A stretch of 64,000 nucleotides of DNA from an uncultured bacterium (lineage in GTDB: Bacteria; Bacteroidota; Bacteroidia; Chitinophagales; Chitinophagaceae): assembly GCA_903826405.1 (NCBI GenBank), contig CAIKEH010000042.1, positions 124,001-188,000 of the forward strand, in the 5' to 3' direction. A program made the translations under genes and the position numbers. Shown piece by piece: positions 9,089-17,589 of the stretch; the first letter of the stretch is position 1, and each line of letters opens with the position of its first letter. The notes below the pieces were generated by a model. That model made no database searches. It was not told the DNA's origin and saw nothing but the letters and a program-made list of their open reading frames with translations.

Positions 9089-10330
9089 TTATCTAGGGAT
9101 CCTGCTTCTGTAATGGATCAGGCATCCATCTCCGTAGCTCAGCATCCTGAATCCTTTGGTTATGGCTTCGGCATACATTCTTTTCCACTCATCGCCCATG
9201 AGCGCAGCAACCAACAACAAGAGAGTGGATTGTGGTTGATGAAAATTGGTGATCAATCCATCTGTAAACCTTGGACTATATCCGGGAGCTACGATCAGGC
9301 TTGTTCGGGCATGGAGGACCTCACTCCCATTCCGGTCCATCCAATCAACGACCGCATGCAAGACTTCATTGGCAGGCGGGGTGTTGACCTTCACGTCATA
9401 AGGATCCCATTGTTCCAATGACAACGCGGAAGCGGGGATAAGTGGATCCTTCATGATTTTGCAACCGAGCCAGTATAGACTTTCGATCGTGCGCAACGAG
9501 GTTGTGCCTACCAGGTAGATCCCTTTTTTATGGTCCCTCATTTTTTGAATGAATGATTTCTGTACTTCGATCCTTTCCGCATGCATGGTGTGACCATTCA
9601 TGATATCCGATTTCACGGGTTTGAAGGTCCCGGCCCCCACATGAAGCGTGACAAAGGAAGGCTGTATCTCTTTTTCCATCAGGCTGTTGAACACCTTTTC
9701 GGTGAAGTGCAAACCTGCAGTGGGTGCCGCCACGGAACCTGCACCCTCCGCATAAATGGTCTGATAACGTTCATGGTCAAGCGAATTTGGCGGACGCTTG
9801 ATGTATGGGGGTAAGGGCACCTGTCCCGCTGCTTGGAGTATTTCGCCGAAGTTGAGGCCCTCCGGGGTCCAGTCGAGTTCGACGAGGAAAGAATCATTTA
9901 TTCGTTCACGTAAGCTTGCTCGCAGTCTGCCCGGACCATCGGCAGTGTGGAATTCCTTCTCCGGGATCCATCCCTTCTTCCATTTGGAAGCACCACCTAC
10001 TAGACATTTCCAGCGCACAGTAGCCTTCTGGCGCATGGCGGTGGTGATGTCTGGATATTCATCGGAAGGTTCAAGTGCGAATAATTCGATCTTTCCACCG
10101 CTGGGTTTCTCGAAGATCAACCTTGCCTCTACCACTCGGGTGCGATTGAGTACAATCATGGAGCCTCCGGGAAGATGATCGGCGATATTCCTGTATATAT
10201 CTTCAGTCATGCGGCCTTCGTCCCATATGAGCAGGCGGGACAGATCGCGTTCCGAACTGGGTACATTGGCAATGGACCCTTGCGGAAGTTCGTAATGGAA
10301 GTCGGAAATGGAAAGTTGGGATGGATGCAT
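9089..10330 (-). CDS. queA: S-adenosylmethionine:tRNA ribosyltransferase-isomerase
   Basis: QueA transfers the ribosyl part of SAM to 7-aminomethyl-7-deazaguanine at the wobble position of certain tRNAs, giving epoxyqueuosine. The 413-residue protein has the family segments FHYELPQGSIA, RDLSRLL, MIVLNRTRVVEARL, LPPYIKR, YQTIYAEGAGSVAAPTAGLHFT, FVTLHVGAGTFKPV and TNFHQPQSTLL. The frame is open back to 10489, but homologues begin at about MHPSQLSISDF, and a -7 box at 10361-10368 lies inside the longer reading frame; hence the start at 10330. It is divergent from mraZ and convergent with the kinase gene (eight bases between stops). Confidence 0.93.
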   Translation of the reverse strand: MHPSQLSISDFHYELPQGSIANVPSSERDLSRLLIWDEGRMTEDIYRNIADHLPGGSMIVLNRTRVVEARLIFEKPSGGKIELFALEPSDEYPDITTAMRQKATVRWKCLVGGASKWKKGWIPEKEFHTADGPGRLRASLRERINDSFLVELDWTPEGLNFGEILQAAGQVPLPPYIKRPPNSLDHERYQTIYAEGAGSVAAPTAGLHFTEKVFNSLMEKEIQPSFVTLHVGAGTFKPVKSDIMNGHTMHAERIEVQKSFIQKMRDHKKGIYLVGTTSLRTIESLYWLGCKIMKDPLIPASALSLEQWDPYDVKVNTPPANEVLHAVVDWMDRNGSEVLHARTSLIVAPGYSPRFTDGLITNFHQPQSTLLLLVAALMGDEWKRMYAEAITKGFRMLSYGDGCLIHYRSRIPR

Positions 10331-10360
10331 GATCACTGCAGCCAACTGCTGCGGTTTTGC

Positions 10361-10391
10361 CAAAGGTAAACCGGGTCGATCGAACGCCAAG
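10361..10391 (-). promoter_or_regulatory. Candidate queA promoter
   Basis: On the minus strand CTTG (10388-10391), a 19-base spacer and TACCTTTG (10361-10368) fit the Bacteroidota promoter pattern, with a perfect -7 box. Transcription would start near 10355, giving a leader of about 25 bases to the queA ATG at 10330, which excludes longer start choices. Confidence 0.55.
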
Positions 10392-10561
10392 ACCATTCGA
10401 GATCTGAAAAACCAACATTTTCTGCCAGAGTTTACATGGCTTTTTAGGCTCCTGTATTGGCTTTCAAAGGAAATCAACAGTTTATCCACTTCAATTCACA
10501 ACAAATTCACGCCAGATCGAACATTTTGGCCTGTAATCCAGGCTGGACAAGGCATTACGCT

Positions 10562-10607
10562 GTGGAAAAATTTAAAAAGTGAAAATTTGTTCCGTAAGTG
10601 GGAAAAT
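10562..10607 (+). repeat. Three GTGG/GTGA-A-rich repeats upstream of mraZ (candidate MraZ operator)
   Basis: GTGGAAAAAT (10562), GTGAAAATTT (10579) and GTGGGAAAAT (10598) are direct repeats spaced 17 and 19 bases apart. MraZ proteins are known to bind arrays of TGGG or GTGG-type repeats in front of their own operon and repress it, though usually with about 10-base spacing. Two of the three copies overlap or lie between the likely -33 and -7 boxes. Assignment is inference. Confidence 0.45.
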
Positions 10608-10618
10608 GTGTTATTTTG
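10586..10618 (+). promoter_or_regulatory. Candidate promoter of the dcw operon (mraZ)
   Basis: TTTG at 10586-10589, a 21-base spacer and TTATTTTG at 10611-10618 (one mismatch to TAnnTTTG) fit the phylum's promoter model. The leader to the mraZ ATG at 10655 would be about 30 bases. A second, weaker box TCATTTTG lies at 10631-10638. The 324-base gap between queA and mraZ holds only these control elements and the queA promoter. Confidence 0.45.
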
Positions 10619-10654
10619 TGTGATTATTAGTCATTTTGATGTAACCCGCTGTAA

Positions 10655-11116
10655 ATGATTGGTTTCCTAGGTGAATATGAGGCTACTTTAGACCCCAAAG
10701 GTAGATTTCTCCTTCCGGTTGGCATAAAAAAACAACTTCCGGAAGGTGACCATACTCAGTTTGTTATCAACAGGGGTTTTGAGAAATGCCTGACCCTATA
10801 CCCCATGAGCAGTTGGAAGCCCATTTTCGATAGCATAAGTCAGCTCAACGATTTCGACCCACGTGTTCGGGAGTTTCGCCGCTACTTCTTGAACGGGGCC
10901 ACCTCCCTTGAGCTGGACTCTGCCGGCCGTCTCCTGATGCCTAAGAACCTGACCGAGCATGCCGGACTTGAAAAAGACATCGTGCTGGTTTCTGCTGTGA
11001 ACAAAATTGAGATCTGGGATAAAAGTAAGTACCATCAGTTCTTTGAATCCTTTTCACCCGAGTCCTTCAGCAGCCTTGCTGCGGAAGTGATGGCGCGTAC
11101 GCGATCGGGAGAGTGA
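10655..11116 (+). CDS. mraZ: Transcriptional regulator MraZ
   Basis: 153 residues with two AbrB-like SpoVT domains, the MraZ hallmark: GEYEATLDPKGRFLLPVGIKK near the N-terminus and FLNGATSLELDSAGRLLMPKNL in the second half, each with the D-x-K/A-GR core. MraZ forms ring-shaped oligomers and binds repeats in front of the dcw operon, acting as a repressor in Escherichia coli. The gene is the first of the operon, as expected, and the repeats at 10562-10607 are its probable target. rsmH follows 16 bases later. Confidence 0.95.
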   Translation: MIGFLGEYEATLDPKGRFLLPVGIKKQLPEGDHTQFVINRGFEKCLTLYPMSSWKPIFDSISQLNDFDPRVREFRRYFLNGATSLELDSAGRLLMPKNLTEHAGLEKDIVLVSAVNKIEIWDKSKYHQFFESFSPESFSSLAAEVMARTRSGE

Positions 11117-11132
11117 ACCTTAAACAGGGGGT

Positions 11133-12080
11133 ATGACGGACAGCCAGCTTCCGCAGGAACAGGACCCTAAAGGCCAGCCTGCTTATCACATCCCGGTTCT
11201 CAGGGATGAGGCAGTGGAAGGTTGGTTGACCGATCCATCAGGGATCTATGTCGATTGCACTTTCGGAGGAGGTGGACATAGCAAGGCCTTGATGGAGAAG
11301 TTGAGCAAGGATGCCAGACTCTTCGTCTTCGACCAGGATGAAGATGCCAGACGCAATCTGCCCGATGACCCCCGAGTGATGTTCATCCCTCAGAACTTCA
11401 GGCACATCGGCCGATTCCTAAAACTGCATAAGATCCAGGCGGTGGACGGCATACTCGCCGATCTGGGCGTGAGCAGTCATCAATTCGATGAGCCTGTCAG
11501 AGGGTTCTCGACCCGATACGATGCTCCTCTCGATATGCGCATGGATATCCGCCAGCAACGGACAGCTGCTGATCTCGTCCAGTCACTTTCGGAACCTGAA
11601 CTACACAAACTTTTCGAGCAATATGGAGAGGTCACCAATTCCAAAACGCTCGCAAAGCGCATCGTGGAGTATAGACGCACGGCGCCGATGCAGACGATCA
11701 GCCAATTCAAATCTGCGCTGCAGCCCGTGGTGAAAGGGAATCCCCATAAATATTTTGCCCAGGTATTTCAGGCTCTGCGCATCGCCGTCAACGACGAGTT
11801 AGGTGCCTTGAAGGAGTTGCTCGAGCAGACACCTGCACTCTTGAAACCCGGTGGACATGTGGCCATCATAACCTTCCACAGTCTGGAAGACAGGATGGTC
11901 AAGATATTCTTCCGCGAGGGAAATCTTGACTCGAATGTCTCAGAGGATGTGTATGGAATGCGAGCCAATAGCCCCTTCACCCTGATTACCCGCAAACCGA
12001 TTCTGCCCAAAGAGGAAGAGACTAAGAGGAATCCCCGTTCACGTAGTGCCAAACTGCGCGTAGCGGAACTAAGGCCATGA
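11133..12080 (+). CDS. rsmH: 16S rRNA (cytosine1402-N4)-methyltransferase
   Basis: RsmH (formerly MraW) methylates N4 of C1402 in the decoding site of 16S rRNA, using SAM. The 315-residue protein has HIPVLRDEAVEGW at the start, the SAM-binding loop DCTFGGGGHSKALM (about 41-54), DGILADLGVSSHQFDEPVRGFS with the LGVSS signature, and the late segment ITFHSLEDRMVK. Standard length and position behind mraZ. Its last four bases overlap the ftsL-like gene (ATGA), implying coupled translation. Confidence 0.96.
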   Translation: MTDSQLPQEQDPKGQPAYHIPVLRDEAVEGWLTDPSGIYVDCTFGGGGHSKALMEKLSKDARLFVFDQDEDARRNLPDDPRVMFIPQNFRHIGRFLKLHKIQAVDGILADLGVSSHQFDEPVRGFSTRYDAPLDMRMDIRQQRTAADLVQSLSEPELHKLFEQYGEVTNSKTLAKRIVEYRRTAPMQTISQFKSALQPVVKGNPHKYFAQVFQALRIAVNDELGALKELLEQTPALLKPGGHVAIITFHSLEDRMVKIFFREGNLDSNVSEDVYGMRANSPFTLITRKPILPKEEETKRNPRSRSAKLRVAELRP

Positions 12081-12475
12081 ATCCAGATCATAACAGCACA
12101 CCACACGACCCATTGATGGATAGCACGAACAAAGAAAAAGAAAAGCTGCAAACGACACCCACTTGGATGGAGTGGCGGAAGTTCATGCTGAGCTACCAGT
12201 GGATTGTCAAGAATATTCCATTTTTTCTTTTCCTCTGTATGCTGGCCATCATATACATCTATAATGGTCACTATGCGGAAAAGACGATCAAGGAAATAAA
12301 CCGGAACACCAGGGATCTCAACGAACGGAAGTACGAATACAAGACCGTGAAAAGTGAGTTGATGTTCCAAAGTAAACAGAGCGAAGTAGTCAAGGCCGTC
12401 GAACCCATGGGACTGAAGGTACTCCTCCAGCCTCCATACCGGCTGAATGATACCACGCTTAGCGAGAAACCATAG
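12077..12475 (+). CDS. ftsL: FtsL-like cell division protein
   Basis: 132 residues: a charged cytoplasmic tail of about 50, one membrane segment (NIPFFLFLCMLAIIYIYN, about 52-69) and a periplasmic part of about 60 residues with coiled-coil character (TIKEINRNTRDLNERKYEYKTVKSELM). This topology and the place between rsmH and the PBP gene define FtsL, although sequence conservation is low, as is usual. FtsL helps to assemble and activate the septal synthase FtsW-PBP. It overlaps rsmH by four bases. Confidence 0.85.
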   Translation: MNPDHNSTPHDPLMDSTNKEKEKLQTTPTWMEWRKFMLSYQWIVKNIPFFLFLCMLAIIYIYNGHYAEKTIKEINRNTRDLNERKYEYKTVKSELMFQSKQSEVVKAVEPMGLKVLLQPPYRLNDTTLSEKP

Positions 12476-12498
12476 AACCCAGTCAAACCACCTGCTGC

Positions 12499-14667
12499 TT
12501 GGAAGTGAAAAAAGACATACTGTGGCGCGTATACCTGGTCTTCCTGGGTATAGTTGTCTTCAGCCTTGTCGTCCTTGGACGAGTTTTCTATATACAGCAG
12601 GTTCAGGGCCACTATTGGAAAGGGCTGAGTGATAGCCTCCATCTGGAATATCGTGAACTGGACGCCGAAAGAGGAACTATTTATAGTGAGGATGGATCCA
12701 TGCTTAGTACATCCATTCCTTATTTCGATATCCATATCGATTTTGGTGCGGACGGGCTTCGGGAAAAGAATGGCAAGCGTTTCCATGAGAAAGTAGACTC
12801 TCTGTCCGTTGCGCTATCCTCACTCTTTGGTGATCAGAATGCTTCGGCTTATCGTAAGGAACTCGTCTCCGCCTACAGGAACAAGGACAGGTATTTCCAG
12901 CTCAGAAAAAATGTGAGTTTCCGCCAATATCAGTTACTCCGCGATTTCCCCCTCATCCGCCAAGGTCGGAACAAGAGCGGATTCATCTTTGAGGGACACG
13001 ACAAGCGCCTTACACCATTCGGATTGCTCGCTAATAGAACCATCGGTCTATCCCGCGAATATATGGACAGTGAGGGCAGGCTTGTCAGCAAGAATGTGGG
13101 GCTGGAGAAGACCTATGATACCTTATTGAAGGGCACGGATGGTAAAAGATTAGTTCGTCGTATCTCCGGCGGTGCTTTTGTACCTATCGAAGGATCTGAG
13201 ATCGACCCGGAGAATGGCAAGGATCTGCTCACCACCATCGACGTCAACATTCAGGATATCGCAGAAGATGCATTGATGAAGATGATGGTTGCAAATGAGG
13301 CCGAACATGGAACCTGCATGGTCATGGAGGTCAAGACCGGTAAGATCAAAGCGATCGCCAATCTGGGCCGGCAATCCGATGGCGGCTATTATGAAGACCT
13401 GAACTACGCCATTACCAAATCTGAGCCGGGTTCAACATTCAAATTGGTCACCATGCTGTCCGTTTTGGAGGACCATTTTGTCAACCTCAGCAACAATGTA
13501 AATCTCGAAGGGGGCACTTGGAAAGTGGCAGGGCGAACCGTATATGATTCAGAGAAGCACGGACGTACCAATGTGACTGTCAAACAGGCCTTCGAATTGA
13601 GTTCCAATGTGGGCATGGCCAAGTTGGTGACCGCTTATTATTCAGGAAAGCCTCAGGCGTTCATAGATCACATGCACCGGTTACGGTTAGACACCCTTAC
13701 CGGTATTGATCTGCTCGGGGAGTCTCATCCGGTTATCCCCAATCCCAAAAGTAAATACTGGAGTGCGCCGACTCTGCCCTGGATGGGCTTTGGATATAAT
13801 GTCGCCGTGACACCACTCCAAACGCTGATGATATACAATGCAGTTGCCAATCACGGAAAATTGATGCGGCCCTATCTGGTCAACGCCGTTTTGAAAGATG
13901 GCAACATCGTTCGTAAGGTTGAGCCTGTCACCTTGGTGGACAGCATCTGCTCGCCTCAAACGCTGGCCGCTCTGCAGGAATGCCTTCGTGGCGTGGTCAT
14001 CGAAGGCACTGCGGCTAAGTTGAATACGCCTTACTACAGTATTGCAGGAAAGACGGGTACTGCACTGGTAGCAAATGGAACAAGAGGTTACGCTGATCAT
14101 ATCTATCAGAGTTCCTTCGCCGGATACTTCCCTGCAGAGGATCCGAAATATTCCTGCATCGTGGTGATCAAGAACAAACCTTTTGCTCAAAAATTTTATG
14201 GTGCGGAAGTCGCAGGCCCGGTCTTCCGTGAGATTGCCGACCGGCTATATTCCATCAGCATTGACGGTCTTCCTATTTATCAGACTGTCATCAAGAATGA
14301 CAGCAGTTCCTTCGTATGGTCCGGTTGGAAAGCAGATTTCAAGAAGGTTTATGGATCCACTTCTGGCGGCCTTCGTGATTCCACTGGCGATAAACCATGG
14401 ACTTTCCTCATCAACCGTTCCTTCAAGCCTGTTGCCCAGCCCTTGCCGGTGGAGAACCACCATATGCCCGGGGTCAAAGGTATGGGGATGAAGGATGCTC
14501 TATTTCTCTTGGAAAATATGGATCTCAAAGTGGTTGCCCGGGGAAGGGGAAAGGTTCGAAGCCAGTCCATCTCACCGGGTACGGAGATCAGCAAAGGGCA
14601 AACAGTCTATTTGGATATGGGCGCATTTTCGGCAGAATCAGAAAAAAGAACATTGGCAAAAAAATAA
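12499..14667 (+). CDS. ftsI: Septal penicillin-binding protein (transpeptidase) with PASTA domain
   Basis: This class B PBP cross-links septal peptidoglycan. Visible parts: short cytoplasmic tail, one membrane anchor (about 10-32), dimerisation domain with ELDAERGTIYSEDGSMLST, transpeptidase domain with the active-site SxxK in EPGSTFK (Ser near 311), SxN in LSSNVGM (about 367) and KTGT in AGKTGTA (about 518), then a C-terminal PASTA unit (about 650-705). 722 residues is longer than FtsI of Escherichia coli because of the PASTA extension, common in Bacteroidota. The start is non-ATG: TTG at 12499 or GTG at 12505, both leading into KKDILWRVYLVFLG as in relatives. It is 23 bases behind ftsL. Confidence 0.92.
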   Translation: MEVKKDILWRVYLVFLGIVVFSLVVLGRVFYIQQVQGHYWKGLSDSLHLEYRELDAERGTIYSEDGSMLSTSIPYFDIHIDFGADGLREKNGKRFHEKVDSLSVALSSLFGDQNASAYRKELVSAYRNKDRYFQLRKNVSFRQYQLLRDFPLIRQGRNKSGFIFEGHDKRLTPFGLLANRTIGLSREYMDSEGRLVSKNVGLEKTYDTLLKGTDGKRLVRRISGGAFVPIEGSEIDPENGKDLLTTIDVNIQDIAEDALMKMMVANEAEHGTCMVMEVKTGKIKAIANLGRQSDGGYYEDLNYAITKSEPGSTFKLVTMLSVLEDHFVNLSNNVNLEGGTWKVAGRTVYDSEKHGRTNVTVKQAFELSSNVGMAKLVTAYYSGKPQAFIDHMHRLRLDTLTGIDLLGESHPVIPNPKSKYWSAPTLPWMGFGYNVAVTPLQTLMIYNAVANHGKLMRPYLVNAVLKDGNIVRKVEPVTLVDSICSPQTLAALQECLRGVVIEGTAAKLNTPYYSIAGKTGTALVANGTRGYADHIYQSSFAGYFPAEDPKYSCIVVIKNKPFAQKFYGAEVAGPVFREIADRLYSISIDGLPIYQTVIKNDSSSFVWSGWKADFKKVYGSTSGGLRDSTGDKPWTFLINRSFKPVAQPLPVENHHMPGVKGMGMKDALFLLENMDLKVVARGRGKVRSQSISPGTEISKGQTVYLDMGAFSAESEKRTLAKK

Positions 14668-14675
14668 AACAACCA

Positions 14676-16142
14676 TTGGCACTGCTCAGCGATATATTAT
14701 ATAAAGTGGGTATCCGCACCGTATCCGGGAATACTTCTGTTGAAGTGAAGGATGTACAGTCGGACTCCAGGCTTGTGCAGCCGGGTTGTTGTTTCATAGC
14801 CATTCGGGGAAGCGCAACGGATGGTCATCGCTTCATCGTCAGGGCCATCGAGATGGGTGCTGTTGCCATCGTGTGTGAAGAATTGCCGACCGGTGTATTC
14901 GAAGGAGTAACTCTGGTTCAGGTTCAGGACAGCGCATTGGCCGCTGGCCTCATTGCTCACCAATTTCACGGAGCGCCATCAAAGCGGATAAAGTTGGTTG
15001 GCATAACTGGAACGAACGGAAAAACTACTATCGCCACCTTGTTGTTCAAACTTTTCACCGCACTCGACCATCGCTGCGGATTGCTGTCGACGGTGCAGAA
15101 TCAGATCGGAGAAGAAGTTCTTCCTGCTACCCATACCACACCTGATCCGATCAGCCTGAATGTATTGCTGAAACGCATGGCCGATGAAGGATGCAGTCAT
15201 GTTTTCATGGAGTGTAGCAGCCATGCGATTCACCAGCACCGAATCGGAGGCCTTGTTTTCGCTGGCGGGATATTCTCCAACATCACTCATGACCACCTGG
15301 ATTACCACCGGACCTTCGATGAATACATTCGGGTCAAGAAAGCTTTTTTCGACGAACTGCCCTCTGAAGCTTTTGCTCTTTCCAACCTCGACGACAAACG
15401 AGGTACAGTCATGCTTCAGAACACCAACGCAGATAAATTCTATTACAGCCTGCGTAATCTTTCCGATTTCAAAGGAAGAATCATCAGCAATAGCCTGACC
15501 GGACTCCACATGATCATTCAGGAACAAGAGGTGCATTTCAGATTGATCGGCGAGTTCAATGCCTACAATTTACTGGCAGTATATGCAACGGCCACATGCT
15601 TAGGTGAGGATCGGCAGGATGTCCTGCGCGAACTCAGCAATCTGACGGGTGCCGAGGGAAGATTCGATTACATCGTTTCGGAGAAAGACAAGATCATCGG
15701 GATCATTGACTATGCCCATACTCCTGATGCATTGCTTAATGTGCTGGTGACGATCAAAAAACTCAGACAAAGTCAGGAGCAGATCATAACCGTTGTCGGC
15801 TGTGGAGGCGATCGTGACCGAACTAAAAGACCTCTTATGGCCACTGTCGCCTGTGAACATAGTGATCGTACCATTTTCACTTCCGACAATCCGAGAAGTG
15901 AAGAGCCCTCTGAAATATTAAGGGACATGGACAAGGGCATCCCTTTGAAGGCTAGATCCAAGAATCTGGCCATTGAGGACCGTCGGGAGGCGATCAAGGC
16001 AGCCATATTGATGGCAAGACCGGAGGATATCGTACTGGTTGCTGGCAAGGGTCATGAGAAGTACCAGGAGATAAAGGGTGTGAAACATCCATTCGATGAC
16101 AAATCTGTCCTCATGGAGATGTACGGGCTTTTGGACAAGTAG
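14676..16142 (+). CDS. murE: UDP-MurNAc-tripeptide synthetase (Mur ligase)
   Basis: MurE adds the third amino acid (meso-diaminopimelate in most Bacteroidota) to UDP-MurNAc-L-Ala-D-Glu using ATP. The protein has the N-terminal UMP-binding region (VKDVQSDSRLVQPGCCFIAIRGS), the P-loop GITGTNGKTTIATLL, TTPDP, HAIHQHRIGG, NITHDHLDYH, IIDYAHTPDAL, GCGGDRDRTKRPLMA and, near the C-terminus, DNPRSEEP followed by VAGKGHEKYQ. DNPR is the motif for diaminopimelate selection. The frame is open up to 14397, but that part only overlaps the PBP gene. The TTG at 14676, eight bases after the PBP stop, yields 488 residues, the normal length. Confidence 0.94.
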   Translation: MALLSDILYKVGIRTVSGNTSVEVKDVQSDSRLVQPGCCFIAIRGSATDGHRFIVRAIEMGAVAIVCEELPTGVFEGVTLVQVQDSALAAGLIAHQFHGAPSKRIKLVGITGTNGKTTIATLLFKLFTALDHRCGLLSTVQNQIGEEVLPATHTTPDPISLNVLLKRMADEGCSHVFMECSSHAIHQHRIGGLVFAGGIFSNITHDHLDYHRTFDEYIRVKKAFFDELPSEAFALSNLDDKRGTVMLQNTNADKFYYSLRNLSDFKGRIISNSLTGLHMIIQEQEVHFRLIGEFNAYNLLAVYATATCLGEDRQDVLRELSNLTGAEGRFDYIVSEKDKIIGIIDYAHTPDALLNVLVTIKKLRQSQEQIITVVGCGGDRDRTKRPLMATVACEHSDRTIFTSDNPRSEEPSEILRDMDKGIPLKARSKNLAIEDRREAIKAAILMARPEDIVLVAGKGHEKYQEIKGVKHPFDDKSVLMEMYGLLDK

Positions 16143-16190
16143 TCATTTTTTATTTGAAAAACAGCCTTCGCAGAAGGCGGCGAAAAAAAC

Positions 16191-17462
16191 ATGCTGTATC
16201 AACTGTTCGATTGGATGATGAAAGCCGGGATCAAATTCCCAGGGAGCGGACTGTACCAGTTCATCACGTTCAGGGCATTGCTCGCCATCCTTCTGTCACT
16301 GATCATAACCTTGATCTATGGTAAGAGCATCATTGAATTTCTGAGAAGAAAGCAGGTAGGCGAGAGTGTGAGGGAGCTGGGTCTGGCAGGTGAGGAGCAG
16401 AAGAAAGGTACGCCAACCATGGGTGGTATCATCATACTGTTAGGCATTCTGATACCCACTATACTATTCGCCAATCTGAACAAGGTCTATATCAGGCTCA
16501 TGTTGCTCAGTACCATCTGGCTGGGCGTGGTAGGGTTCATAGATGATTACCTGAAATTGAGGGCGAAGCGTCAGGCTCAACAGGCCGGGGTCAATTACAA
16601 GAAAGGGAATAAAGATGGGTTAGCCGGTTGGTCCAAAGTCCTGGGACAGATAGGTCTTGGACTCATCATCGCCACCACGCTGTTGTTCAATGATAATGTG
16701 AAGGTCTTTCGTGAATATACAGGCGACCTGAAACCCGCGAATGCTACAGAGGTGAAGTTTGACGGGAAGACGCGATACTTCGTTCCTGCCAATGAGCCGG
16801 TCACAACGATACCTTTTGTGAGGAACCATGAGTTCAATTATGCAAAACTGCTCCCTAAGGCAATGCGTGGCGCAAGTTGGATTCTGTATATCCTGGTTGT
16901 CATTCTGATCGTGACTGCAGTTTCCAATGGAGCAAACATAACGGACGGATTGGATGGTTTGGCGACCGGTGTCTCCGCCATAATCGGTATATGTCTGGGC
17001 ATATTTGCTTATTCAAGTGGCAATCTACGGTTGGCGGATTATCTGAACATCATGTACATACCTAACCTGGGTGAATTGTCCATATTCATCGCCGCCATGA
17101 TCGGCGCCTGCATCGGATTCTTATGGTACAATACCTATCCTGCTCAGGTGTTCATGGGTGATACCGGCAGCCTTGCCTTGGGTGGCATCATCGCCTCTCT
17201 GGCCATCATGGTCCGGAAGGAGTGGCTCATACCGATTTTCTGCGGAGTCTTTCTCGTGGAGAATCTGAGTGTGATGATACAGGTCAGCTATTTCAAGTAC
17301 ACAAGGAAAAAATATGGTGAGGGCCGAAGGGTTTTCCTCATGAGTCCACTGCACCACCATTACCAGAAATTGGGATATCACGAGAGCAAGATCGCTGTGA
17401 GATTCTGGATCGTAACGGTGCTTTGCGTAGTGTTCGCTATACTGTCTTTGAAGATCAGATGA
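16191..17462 (+). CDS. mraY: Phospho-N-acetylmuramoyl-pentapeptide transferase
   Basis: MraY transfers phospho-MurNAc-pentapeptide to undecaprenyl phosphate, making lipid I at the inner membrane. The 423-residue, ten-helix protein carries GTPTMGGIIILLG, FIDDYLKL with the catalytic Asp pair, the NGANITDGLDGLA loop, FMGDTGSLALGG and the late MSPLHHHYQKLGYHESKIAVRFWI segment with the family's HHH motif. It is longer than the usual 360 because of an insertion around residues 165-210 (GDLKPANATEVKFDGKTRY), a feature I have seen described for Bacteroidota MraY. It lies 48 bases after murE. Confidence 0.96.
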   Translation: MLYQLFDWMMKAGIKFPGSGLYQFITFRALLAILLSLIITLIYGKSIIEFLRRKQVGESVRELGLAGEEQKKGTPTMGGIIILLGILIPTILFANLNKVYIRLMLLSTIWLGVVGFIDDYLKLRAKRQAQQAGVNYKKGNKDGLAGWSKVLGQIGLGLIIATTLLFNDNVKVFREYTGDLKPANATEVKFDGKTRYFVPANEPVTTIPFVRNHEFNYAKLLPKAMRGASWILYILVVILIVTAVSNGANITDGLDGLATGVSAIIGICLGIFAYSSGNLRLADYLNIMYIPNLGELSIFIAAMIGACIGFLWYNTYPAQVFMGDTGSLALGGIIASLAIMVRKEWLIPIFCGVFLVENLSVMIQVSYFKYTRKKYGEGRRVFLMSPLHHHYQKLGYHESKIAVRFWIVTVLCVVFAILSLKIR

Positions 17463-17589
17463 AATACGTAAAAATAATTGATCCTGTGAAGCCTATAATC
17501 TATAAGCCCTGAAACCGAAACATCCAGCCCTTTACGGGGCAGGTGTTGAAATTCATCCGTTGAAGAACCAATTTTTTTAACTGCGCCGT

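Noticed and set aside
14397-14675. Upstream part of the murE frame
   Set aside because: It overlaps the PBP coding region in another frame, has no MurE similarity and codes for a low-quality protein; MurE starts at about 14676.
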